From a virus, in the IMG/VR virus record IMGVR_UViG_3300020608_000013, positions 1 through 64,000 of that record: DNA of 64,000 bases. One strand, given 5' to 3'. The position numbers and the translations under genes were made by a program. Every line of letters starts with the position of its first letter. The first letter of the stretch is position 1. The notes under the pieces are model-generated. The model had not been told where the DNA came from. It did no database searches and saw only the letters and a list, made by a program, of their open reading frames with translations. Positions 56,177 through 64,000 of the stretch are shown piece by piece.

Positions 56177-59133
56177 TGTTCAACCTATTACCGAGCGATA
56201 ATACCAACCACAACGAGTTTTCTGATGCGTTCAGTGAAGAGAGCGCTAAGGAACTCTATGAGAAACTTTTGCGCTACCGTGGTAATTCTGGTCATTTACA
56301 AATCGAATTACTGCAAAACATATACGCCTTATCTAAAGGACAATACGCTATCGCGAACCCAACAAACGCAGTCATGTTTTTACTAGGCGCAATGACAATG
56401 ACTGCTAGTGCTAGTGTACATGAAACACGGTTAGCGACTTATAAAATGTATCCCTCATTAGCTGCTGATGAGAATGATTTATATACGCACATGTGTGATG
56501 TCGATTACATCCAACGTTTCTCACAACCAGCTACCGCAGATTTCACTTTTATTATACAATACAATAGTCTCATTACTACTATGGTCTACGAGGAAAGTAG
56601 TGATTGTATGCGGGCGACAATCCCTCGCGACACTAAAATTACTATTGATCATACTGCATACACGTTAGCTCAACCTATTGATATACGACACTACGCGAAC
56701 AACATTATTAAAGTAAGTTACGATAACACCTACCCATCAGAAATTAGTGAATTGTCGACCAACATACTCACGAGCCAGTTGATCGAGGACGCTAATGAAG
56801 AGAAGTATGTTTTATTTCATCTACCACTATTACAGTACGAGATTATAAGTACAACAGCGACCATTAGCTTCACGGATAATTTCAAACGAACAATCGAATA
56901 CACCAACCAATACTATTTCGGTAAAGTATACCATCAAGACCCAACAACTCGAGAATGGCTACCGATTAAAGTTATCCATACTGATGAGATATATGACCTG
57001 CGTACACCTACAGCTGTGTTTAAAGTGTTTGAGGGTTATGTTGAAGTACATATACCCTTACCCTATCTAATGAATAAGAAAATCCACTCGAATATTCGGA
57101 TTGATATTTACACAACACAAGGTAATATAAAGCGGAGTTACGCGGATCGATTACAAGATGATTTCACTTGTGAGTTAAAACCTATTGATGTGTTAAGGGA
57201 TACTACTCCTTACACGAACGCTTTCGCACAATGTTCCTATCGTGTGTTCAGTAGCGATCGAACAAAAGGTGGTAGAAACCGTCTTAGTTTTGAAGCATTA
57301 CGGGAAAAGGTTATTAACAACACTATTGGGCCAATCGATACGCCAATACACCCTTTACACTATCAAGAACGGGTTGGTCGGTTAGGCTACGACCTACTTA
57401 AAGAGGTTGATAATATTACAGATCGGTTTTACGTCGCTACCTCGCTTGTCGAGGACTCAGGGCATGAGAATATCCTAACACCTGTCAATGTCGCGCTACT
57501 AACGATAACCCTCGATTCAATGATAACGAGTGAGTTGAGTAACTTTGTCATACACGCATCAAGAATCACTATATTACCTGAACAAATCTACCAATCAAAA
57601 AACTACATCACAACACCGATAAGTGATAAAAAGGCGCTTGAGTTCGATACTTTACGTGCGCCTGAAAAAATCAAGATGATTAATGCGGGAGATTACTATG
57701 TAACGCCCTTCCATTTCGTCATCGATTATACAAACCAAATATTAAGCTTACATCCCTATTATCTAAAAGAGCCTAGCGTCGACAAAATTAACTTCAAAGA
57801 CCAGAACCATACAACATCTTTAACGGTCAACACACAGTATGCGGAAATTGTAAAACATAAACATCAATATGTTCTTAAAATCTACACCATGTCGGGTGAT
57901 CTATACAAAGGGTTGTCTAATAACGATCTTAGTATTTTAATCCGCTTTAACAAGACTGATGATGTGCTTGCCTACACCTACCTCCATGTGCAAGACATCG
58001 AGACACTACCTACGGAAGAAAAATGTTTTACCTTCACACTTGATACTGATCATGATATAAACGACACACACAATATTAGGATACTTAATACACAAACCGC
58101 GCCTGATGTAGCGAAAGAAAAGTATGTACCTTTAACCATTGATGTTGATTTATACTACTTAGTTAAGTCTACGCCTGTGAACTACTTGCGTACAATAATG
58201 GATGCGGAGATCGAACCTTTTATTTCGCGTAACGTTGTAACCAAAGAAACGTTGACGATTAAACTTGGTGATTACTATGAATACTATTACCGCAACATTC
58301 GTGAGATCAATCCTCAAGGACATATAAGACGCTACCCTGACGATGTATACTGGGTTAGGCAACAAAACCAGTATGAGAAAGATGATAGTGGTAATATCTT
58401 TAATATAGATAGAGAGAACTGTGAATTAGACTTCAAGTTAATTGGTCGTGCAGGTACAGTGGTACGCGATGAAGATGGTGTGCCGATCATACGACATCGT
58501 AAAGGCGACCCTATGCTTGACAGCGATGGGAACCCTATAAAAGACCCTTCTGTCGTTAATGATTACTATCTAACGTTCAATTTATACGACGCGAGTTTCC
58601 GATATGCTAACACACCGTATCATTATAACTACATCGATAACCATTTGAATAGTCTACGCAAAACTGTTTTAACCGACCTGCCTGAAATTAATAATTTCAA
58701 TTTAGAAAAGACTACTACTCACTATCGCTCAAAACAAACTAAAGGAATGTTGTACGGGAGTAACACAGCTAGTGAACGAGGTGCTTACACTATTGAACGA
58801 GAATACCATCTCATTTTTTATGTGGTTAGTGCAGTTTATGAAGATAGTAAACTAAAAACAACTATTCAGAATAATGCGATAGGTGTTATTAACGACCTTT
58901 TTAAAGCGAGTATACATGCTAAAAACGAACTGGAGCAACACATCGCAACCTACATGAAAACAAGTGTTGTAAAATGTGTCGTCGAACCCCTAAACATGGA
59001 TTTAGAGAACTTAATGAGTTATGATAGAAATGACTACACTATTTCATTAAAGAAACGATTACGGACTGACGATAATCGCTCAATTTACAGTGAAGAGTGT
59101 GTTGATTTTACTTTTGTTAAGTACGTTGAATAG
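56176..59133 (+). CDS. Probable baseplate wedge protein (gp6/gpJ-like), 985 aa
   Basis: The N-terminal 70 residues with LLQNIYALSKGQYAIANPTNAV, followed by a long beta-rich region, have the layout of baseplate wedge proteins such as T4 gp6 and P2 gpJ. The size fits large-phage wedge proteins. There are no membrane segments or enzymatic motifs. Start after AGAGGAG in the coupled TAATG junction; a strong hairpin follows the stop. The wedge assignment is by layout and size, not by search. Confidence 0.5.
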   Translation: MFNLLPSDNTNHNEFSDAFSEESAKELYEKLLRYRGNSGHLQIELLQNIYALSKGQYAIANPTNAVMFLLGAMTMTASASVHETRLATYKMYPSLAADENDLYTHMCDVDYIQRFSQPATADFTFIIQYNSLITTMVYEESSDCMRATIPRDTKITIDHTAYTLAQPIDIRHYANNIIKVSYDNTYPSEISELSTNILTSQLIEDANEEKYVLFHLPLLQYEIISTTATISFTDNFKRTIEYTNQYYFGKVYHQDPTTREWLPIKVIHTDEIYDLRTPTAVFKVFEGYVEVHIPLPYLMNKKIHSNIRIDIYTTQGNIKRSYADRLQDDFTCELKPIDVLRDTTPYTNAFAQCSYRVFSSDRTKGGRNRLSFEALREKVINNTIGPIDTPIHPLHYQERVGRLGYDLLKEVDNITDRFYVATSLVEDSGHENILTPVNVALLTITLDSMITSELSNFVIHASRITILPEQIYQSKNYITTPISDKKALEFDTLRAPEKIKMINAGDYYVTPFHFVIDYTNQILSLHPYYLKEPSVDKINFKDQNHTTSLTVNTQYAEIVKHKHQYVLKIYTMSGDLYKGLSNNDLSILIRFNKTDDVLAYTYLHVQDIETLPTEEKCFTFTLDTDHDINDTHNIRILNTQTAPDVAKEKYVPLTIDVDLYYLVKSTPVNYLRTIMDAEIEPFISRNVVTKETLTIKLGDYYEYYYRNIREINPQGHIRRYPDDVYWVRQQNQYEKDDSGNIFNIDRENCELDFKLIGRAGTVVRDEDGVPIIRHRKGDPMLDSDGNPIKDPSVVNDYYLTFNLYDASFRYANTPYHYNYIDNHLNSLRKTVLTDLPEINNFNLEKTTTHYRSKQTKGMLYGSNTASERGAYTIEREYHLIFYVVSAVYEDSKLKTTIQNNAIGVINDLFKASIHAKNELEQHIATYMKTSVVKCVVEPLNMDLENLMSYDRNDYTISLKKRLRTDDNRSIYSEECVDFTFVKYVE

Positions 59134-59150
59134 AAAAAAAAACAAACTAA

Positions 59151-59190
59151 TTAAGAGTAACTACAGCCAGAAGACTGTAGTTACTCTTAA
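59151..59190. terminator. 16-bp perfect hairpin between convergent wedge and tube genes
   Basis: TTAAGAGTAACTACAG (59151-59166) and CTGTAGTTACTCTTAA (59175-59190) are exact complements around an 8-base loop. It lies 17 bases after the plus-strand stop and just after the minus-strand stop at 59193. The minus-strand side is followed by a T-rich run; the plus side is not. Confidence 0.75.
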
Positions 59191-59192
59191 GG

Positions 59193-60098
59193 TTAAGTTG
59201 TAGGCGTAGCACTTTCTGCGGCAGGAGCTTGCGTTTGAATAATATCTTCACGCGCATTATCCACTGTCTCTTTATAACCCTTAACGGCTTGTTCAAGATC
59301 AGGGTGGATTTTCTCAATGAACTGTTTGCGACGGTATGCGTTAGCGTTAATCGTGTTCAGTGTGTCAAGAATGTTCTGCGCCATCACATTAGACCCGATT
59401 GTGAACTGGGTCAATCCTGTGAATGGGATTTCTAACTTAACAACTTCACGAGCTTCGGCTTTATTACGCTTACCTTCGATAGGTCCTGTAGTAGTAGGGA
59501 ACATGTTTGTGACAATCCAACTCCATTGCACTTTCTTATGCATAGCGTCAGTTGCCATATACAACATGGTTGCTGTGTACTGATCTGCTAATAAATCAGC
59601 AGGTCTGTTTTCGTCAGGCATTGTCCCAACACTAGCAAACTTTGAGTCGGGATGCATACGACCCATAGTGATCCAATGATAGAAGAATTGTCTGAACGGA
59701 CTACCATTTTTCTCTACAAGTGAGTGAACGATCTCAGATTTAGTCTCAACAACATCAATAATCTCTTGCTGTACTTTAGACCCGCCAACAATGTTAGTGT
59801 CATCATCTGTCTCTACTTCAAGCCCACCCTGTAAACCATCAATTTCAATACTATGTGTTGTCATGATAGCATTAAGGGTACCTAACCACGCTTGTGCGTT
59901 AGGTTGTCTAGTCATGAACAACGGAGGTTCTAAAAGAAATGGGACAATATTGGTTGTAACTTGCGCTTGGTTATTAACCCATTCGTGCAGGTCAACATTC
60001 CACCCTTGCTGCCCCCCGAATTGCGGGTTAAGCGTAGGGTGGAGTTGACCTTCATTGAAAGCCTCGCCACCCATAAGCGCGTCGGTAATTCTTGCCAT
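59193..60098 (-). CDS. Tail tube protein candidate (phiKZ gp30-like)
   Basis: 301 aa, about the length of the phiKZ tail tube. It has the tube-type layout: beta-rich core with FLLEPPLFMTRQPNAQAWLGTLNAIM near the start, AREVVKLEIPFTGLTQFTIGSNVMAQ as a core strand pair, and a helical, acidic C-terminal tail. The tail tube forms the inner channel of the contractile tail; a sheath gene is not visible here and may lie outside. ATG at 60098 with AGAGG upstream, strong hairpin downstream, suggesting high expression. Assigned by length and pattern. Confidence 0.6.
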   Translation of the reverse strand: MARITDALMGGEAFNEGQLHPTLNPQFGGQQGWNVDLHEWVNNQAQVTTNIVPFLLEPPLFMTRQPNAQAWLGTLNAIMTTHSIEIDGLQGGLEVETDDDTNIVGGSKVQQEIIDVVETKSEIVHSLVEKNGSPFRQFFYHWITMGRMHPDSKFASVGTMPDENRPADLLADQYTATMLYMATDAMHKKVQWSWIVTNMFPTTTGPIEGKRNKAEAREVVKLEIPFTGLTQFTIGSNVMAQNILDTLNTINANAYRRKQFIEKIHPDLEQAVKGYKETVDNAREDIIQTQAPAAESATPTT

Positions 60099-60163
60099 GT
60101 AATTTTCCTCTTATAAACATGCATTCAATTTATAAATCAGGTTTATACATGGCTAAGGGCTAC

Positions 60164-60502
60164 CTACGTGACACGATTGTAAACGTTGAGATTATTAACA
60201 TTACCATTCCTATCAATATTGAAACGAAGTGTACTCTTATGTTGTTCACTCTCAAGTAGAATGGTTGTAGGGTTTGGCGATGTTACGATAGTCCACGGTT
60301 TACTAACAGGACAGCTATCAATAGAAGCAGATTCTTTTTTAAACGCTTTGACCCAATCGAAAAAAGGTTTGGATACAATCGTAGTTTGACCTAATTTTAC
60401 TTCTGTAAGTAAACTGTCATCATCCACAACTGAATAAAAAATATCCCCATGTATTACAGCAGGTAGCTCGCGCCCATTAACAGAAGAATATAGTATAGGC
60501 AT
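60164..60502 (-). CDS. Small hypothetical protein, 112 aa
   Basis: Not recognised. Small beta-rich protein with the segment STLRFNIDRNGNVNNLNVYN near the C-terminus, resembling a segment in the gene before it (KDYRLDFNDNGDLVNTKVSD). GAGAGG precedes the ATG. The two may be distant paralogues with a shared fold. Confidence 0.6.
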   Translation of the reverse strand: MPILYSSVNGRELPAVIHGDIFYSVVDDDSLLTEVKLGQTTIVSKPFFDWVKAFKKESASIDSCPVSKPWTIVTSPNPTTILLESEQHKSTLRFNIDRNGNVNNLNVYNRVT

Positions 60503-60545
60503 GTGTTTACTGACCTCTCATTACTGACGATTAATGGTTACGGTT

Positions 60546-60950
60546 TTACTCTTCCCATGATGTTAAAAAAGGACATACTTCAATACTACCAGGTTCACTA
60601 ATAGGTTTGTCATGGATCACCGATTTAAAACGACTAAGATAATTTACTATGGCTACACTATCGTGTTCTATAAAGGTTAGTGTGGGACTGTTTTCTACTA
60701 CGGCATCACTGACCTTAGTATTAACCAGGTCTCCATTATCATTAAAGTCTAAACGGTAGTCTTTACCTCGTACCTTATCTTTAAGCGTGAATGAAGATGG
60801 TCCGTGTACAACCAACCCAAGTTCCCACCGATAGTTCATTGACACATCATCAGGTGAAGTGGGAGAGCCATTACTAAAATCCATCTTACCCAACGTTTCA
60901 TCAACGATTTCACGAAAACGATCATCGCTGTTAATTTCTTTCACTGACAT
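60546..60950 (-). CDS. Small hypothetical protein, 134 aa
   Basis: Not recognised. The ATG at 60950 has GAGG upstream; the open frame continues into the helicase gene without a ribosome site, so the short form is preferred. It contains DYRLDFNDNGDLVNTKVSD, similar to its neighbour at 60164. Gap of 13 bases to the helicase stop. Confidence 0.65.
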   Translation of the reverse strand: MSVKEINSDDRFREIVDETLGKMDFSNGSPTSPDDVSMNYRWELGLVVHGPSSFTLKDKVRGKDYRLDFNDNGDLVNTKVSDAVVENSPTLTFIEHDSVAIVNYLSRFKSVIHDKPISEPGSIEVCPFLTSWEE

Positions 60951-60963
60951 AAGTTTTATAACC

Positions 60964-62982
60964 TCATAATGTTGATTCAAAGGAAATAGTTGACGAGATA
61001 CCTGTGATCCCTTCAACTTGGTCTGCCGCCCATTGCATAATGTCTTTCGAGCGTTCTGCAATGTTATCTTCTTCACCTGTATCAAGTTTAGTATAGATGA
61101 AGTAAGTTTGAGTATCTTGACCAATGCGATCGACCCGTGCAGTCGCTTGCGTCATAATGTACTCTCTAAACGGTATATCAATAAACACTGCAGTATTTGC
61201 AGCGATAAGGGGCACGCCAGTCCCTAACGATTTATACGTCGTTACTAACGGATTAGCGCTACTGTCTTTGTTGAACCGATCGACTGTTTTATTTAAATCT
61301 TTCGTATTCTCCCCAAACACAGAAATAGCATTCATCCCCAGTTTATGCAAACGATCGAGTATTTTTTTACCCACTTCAACATACGAGGTAAAAATAACAA
61401 CTTTCTTTTCACTTTGCTCAACAATCTTTTTAAAGTCTAATTCTTCTGCAATCGCGATAAAACTATCAATACGCGCTTTGGTAAACACGTTACCCAAACA
61501 CTCACCACGAACTTTTAAGTGAACGTACTTGACAATAGACTTAACTTCTTTAAACCGTTTCGCTCTCACTGGGTCTAGTGCAGGTATAATAACTTCTTTT
61601 TCAAATTTGTTAACCTGTGCGAATAGTTCAGTGTCAATACCGAAACCCCCTCCTGATTTAATAACTTTCTGTAGTAGGTAACGATACTCAGCGTACTCTG
61701 CGTTCTCATGATTAGTGAAAATGCGATCGTTGTAATATCCCAATATATCGTAAAAGTCTTTATGAGTTTCTTGTTTAATCGAGTCGTAATAAGCTGTTCT
61801 TTCTTTAATGAATTTAATCATATCATCTCGAACACTACTCAATAAGAAAGGTTTTACGTTCTTAGGACGTACGTCAATCGTCGATGAGATTGGTGGTATT
61901 GTTTGTATCTCTTTCTTTTCAATGGTGAACATTAACTCCTCTAACCGTTTACGTAAAATACCTGTTGTAGAATTGACATTACCTCCGTAGAGACGTTTAA
62001 AACGCTCTTCTATTTTTAGTGTAAATCTAACAGGGTAAACACAACGGTAGGTAGGTACAATTTCAGTTGCTTTAGCTTTGAAAGGCGTTCCTGATAAGAA
62101 TAGTAAATGCGCGGGTCTAATCTTTTTACAAAGCTCTGTGAACAACTTGGTACGGTTTGATTTAAGATCGTTAAAATTGTGCGACTCGTCTAATATGATA
62201 ATCGTTTTCTCAGAGGGTTTAGCGCGATAATTTGTATAAAAACTACCTAGTGCCTCATAATGACAAATATAGTGTCGATACCTATCATTCATCGGCGTAT
62301 TTTCATCTTTAGACGACCATGCCTTTACAGGGTTTTTATAAATACTCTCTACGGTCTTTACCCAGACTTTATTTATAACAGGTAGCGGACAGACGATAAC
62401 AACTTTCACACACTTCTCTAACTCTGCTAAGAATAGACTAGCTGCCGTCTTACCAGAACCAGCAGCGCCGTTTAGTAAAAGCGCGTTGTTACCGTAACGT
62501 TGGCATTTAATACTGTAGTCATCAAGAAAGTTTTGTTGATGAGGTAGTGGTTTCCAATGCATCGTGTCCAGTAGTTTCAAATTGTAATGGGGTAAATAAG
62601 TTTTACTTAACCGCATTATTTCGGGTAGTTGTTCAAACTGGGTAAGAATATCCTTAATATCTTTCTTAACTCGTCTTGGGAAGCGTGCATAATCCTTGTT
62701 TGTAGTTAACTCATGTAAAATACGTTTAGCAAATTCATAAAAATCGCGTATAAAGAAAAGTGGTATCTCTAAACGATTATGGGTAGATTTCTTAAACAAG
62801 TAAGTTTTTACGCGTTCGGTACTAAAAACCTTTTTCGCCATATACAGGAATAGGTGCGCGTCTATATTATATACATAGACAGTCTCACCTTTAACCTCGA
62901 TAAGTGTAGGTAGAAAACGACTTGTGATGACAGTCATAAATTGATTATCCTCTTTAGTAAAAGGTTTAAAAATGTTTAACAT
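60964..62982 (-). CDS. SNF2/SF2-type DNA helicase, 672 aa
   Basis: Helicase motifs in order: a Q-type element (PLPHQQNFLDDY, about 145-156), Walker A NGAAGSGKT (171-179), DESH box (IILDESHNF), SGTP motif (LFLSGTPFKAK), and a C-terminal RecA fold with QATARVDRIGQ, the SNF2 motif VI. SNF2-like phage helicases remodel DNA-protein complexes, unwind recombination intermediates or support late transcription. The start ATG (62982) lies inside the 5' end of the divergent metallopeptidase gene. First gene in a four-gene minus unit that ends with the tail tube. Confidence 0.85.
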   Translation of the reverse strand: MLNIFKPFTKEDNQFMTVITSRFLPTLIEVKGETVYVYNIDAHLFLYMAKKVFSTERVKTYLFKKSTHNRLEIPLFFIRDFYEFAKRILHELTTNKDYARFPRRVKKDIKDILTQFEQLPEIMRLSKTYLPHYNLKLLDTMHWKPLPHQQNFLDDYSIKCQRYGNNALLLNGAAGSGKTAASLFLAELEKCVKVVIVCPLPVINKVWVKTVESIYKNPVKAWSSKDENTPMNDRYRHYICHYEALGSFYTNYRAKPSEKTIIILDESHNFNDLKSNRTKLFTELCKKIRPAHLLFLSGTPFKAKATEIVPTYRCVYPVRFTLKIEERFKRLYGGNVNSTTGILRKRLEELMFTIEKKEIQTIPPISSTIDVRPKNVKPFLLSSVRDDMIKFIKERTAYYDSIKQETHKDFYDILGYYNDRIFTNHENAEYAEYRYLLQKVIKSGGGFGIDTELFAQVNKFEKEVIIPALDPVRAKRFKEVKSIVKYVHLKVRGECLGNVFTKARIDSFIAIAEELDFKKIVEQSEKKVVIFTSYVEVGKKILDRLHKLGMNAISVFGENTKDLNKTVDRFNKDSSANPLVTTYKSLGTGVPLIAANTAVFIDIPFREYIMTQATARVDRIGQDTQTYFIYTKLDTGEEDNIAERSKDIMQWAADQVEGITGISSTISFESTL

Positions 62983-64000
62983 GGCTTCAATGGATGTACC
63001 CTCGCTAGAGTACGTCCGACAACAACATGGTGAGGAGGTATTCGTACCCCTAACTCACCATATTGACCAACTCTACGAAATACTCCACATAGATACTATG
63101 AAGGAGGACAAACTTAAAAAGATCAGCGCTTTTTTAAAAAATCGGTTTAAATTGAAATTTAAAGTGCGTGATGTAAAGAACCAAACTATTTGGGTAAACA
63201 TGCCCATCTTCAATGAAGATCATGTCTATAACAACCCAAACATGCCTAAAATGCCCAAACGTAAAAAATACATCGCAACTCAATTACTCGAAAAAGGGTT
63301 TGAGATTGATTTAGATACGGGTGCTGTAAAGGGAGCTGTTAGTGACATATCTGTTAGTATTGAAGTAGATTTTAAATTCATCCTCAACCAGCATAAACTA
63401 AATAGTAAAGAAATAGCGGCCTGTATACTCCATGAGGTTGGCCATGCGATATATTCGATGATACTTATCCATAACATCACTCGAACAAACACGGCATTAG
63501 AAACTGTCGCACGAATGAAAACACCTAAAAAGAAGAAACTTGAATACGTATTCAAACATCTTCTGACAGCAGAACAAAAGAGACAAGTAGAAGACAGTAG
63601 TTCAGAAGAGGCGGGTCGACTCAGAACGATAGACTTCGTATCCGCCCAAGCGGTCGAAAAGTTACCTGCAAGATATGGTAGTTTACAACACCGTAGAGAT
63701 GAAGAATCATTCGCAGATGCTTTCGCTATTCGTTTGGGGGCAGGTAGTGCGCTACTCACCGCACTTGAGAAACTGACTATACGTAAACGGTACTTTTTGG
63801 GTGGTGTTATAATGTTTCTATTAAATAAATTAATGAGTTCGATTAAGTTATTAGCCATCGCCATTGGGTCGACAGGTCTTGCTACCATTGCTAGTATCGC
63901 AGCCCCCTTCTATATAGTTTTCTCCGTTGTCCTAACTTTCTTCCTGCCATCAAGCGAATTTAATTCATACGGTACTTTTCGTATGCGATGCGCCCGAATA
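62972..64000 (+). CDS. Zinc metallopeptidase-like membrane protein, cut by window edge
   Basis: An open frame from the ATG at 62972 runs to the window end without a stop, giving at least 343 aa. It contains ILHEVGHAI with the zinc-ligand pair and catalytic glutamate HEVGH at 154-158. About 90 residues on is RRDEESFADAFAIRLG (E244/E245), a downstream acidic helix like the third ligand segment of gluzincins such as M48-type peptidases. A hydrophobic stretch follows at about 291-325. AAAAGG precedes the ATG. It is divergent from the helicase gene, with starts overlapping by 11 bases. Targets could be virion or host proteins; unknown. The C-terminus is outside the window. Confidence 0.75.
   Translation, partial: MFNMASMDVPSLEYVRQQHGEEVFVPLTHHIDQLYEILHIDTMKEDKLKKISAFLKNRFKLKFKVRDVKNQTIWVNMPIFNEDHVYNNPNMPKMPKRKKYIATQLLEKGFEIDLDTGAVKGAVSDISVSIEVDFKFILNQHKLNSKEIAACILHEVGHAIYSMILIHNITRTNTALETVARMKTPKKKKLEYVFKHLLTAEQKRQVEDSSSEEAGRLRTIDFVSAQAVEKLPARYGSLQHRRDEESFADAFAIRLGAGSALLTALEKLTIRKRYFLGGVIMFLLNKLMSSIKLLAIAIGSTGLATIASIAAPFYIVFSVVLTFFLPSSEFNSYGTFRMRCARI

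Noticed and set aside
63280-63888. 202-codon minus-strand open frame
   Set aside because: Antisense to the metallopeptidase-like gene, whose HEVGH motif and ribosome site support the plus strand.
1-64000. tRNA genes and CRISPR arrays
   Set aside because: I saw no cloverleaf-like segments with the T-arm consensus and no regularly spaced direct repeats; a tRNA search program would be decisive.

Overview
The window is a stretch of a large, AT-rich, tailed-phage genome. The best match by gene content is a jumbo myovirus of the phiKZ-like lineage. The evidence is a 759-residue major capsid protein with a predicted protease site near residue 168, an ~850-residue portal, a run of proteolytically matured internal head proteins, a phiKZ-type tail tube candidate, a DnaB-like helicase, a RuvC-like resolvase, a dTMP kinase, and many myovirus tail genes. 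There are no rRNA genes, no insertion sequences, no CRISPR array, and I saw no convincing tRNA. The host cannot be read from the sequence; a Gram-negative host would be usual for this lineage. All assignments come from reading motifs and family knowledge; no searches were run.

Layout. 107-2247 (-): an unrecognised gene and a baseplate spike candidate. 2274-4742 (+): a Rad50/SbcC/gp46-like ATPase. 4745-7027 (-): two unrecognised genes, one with three CFPxxP-type repeats. 7063-8832 (+): two unrecognised genes. 8806-13836 (-): a five-gene operon with a membrane protein, a LysM membrane protein, a RuvC-like resolvase and two probable virion proteins. 13853-16405 (+): the portal. 16473-25339 (-): a three-gene operon ending in a 2102-residue protein of unknown role. 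25470-28299 (-): the major capsid protein and an upstream partner. 28333-29856 (+): DnaB-like helicase. 29853-32007 (-): small proteins and dTMP kinase. 32025-41260 (-): a packed tail/baseplate/fibre cluster. 41330-55059 (-): eleven adjacent genes or remnants for internal head proteins. 55085-59133 (+): two virion proteins, the second a baseplate wedge candidate. 59193-62982 (-): tail tube candidate, two small proteins and an SNF2-like helicase. 62972-64000 (+): a zinc metallopeptidase gene cut by the window edge.

How it fits together. Capsid, portal and the internal head proteins form the head programme. Seven members of the 41-55 kb array (one decayed) carry a short N-terminal leader ending in S/A/G/T-x-E, at residue 27-28 in six of them and 34 in one. 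This is the type of site cut by the phiKZ-like prohead protease; the protease itself is not seen here. The array is divided by strong hairpins into four transcription modules. One member has two in-frame stop codons in its leader, and another carries the cleavage motif near its C-terminus instead of its N-terminus.

Genes are very tightly packed. Divergent pairs are separated by 16-36 bp or even overlap at their start codons, and convergent pairs share stop-codon bases or overlap. Promoters for several units must therefore lie inside neighbouring genes. Transcription units facing each other are often separated by perfect 13-17 bp hairpins, not all of which have a T-tract.
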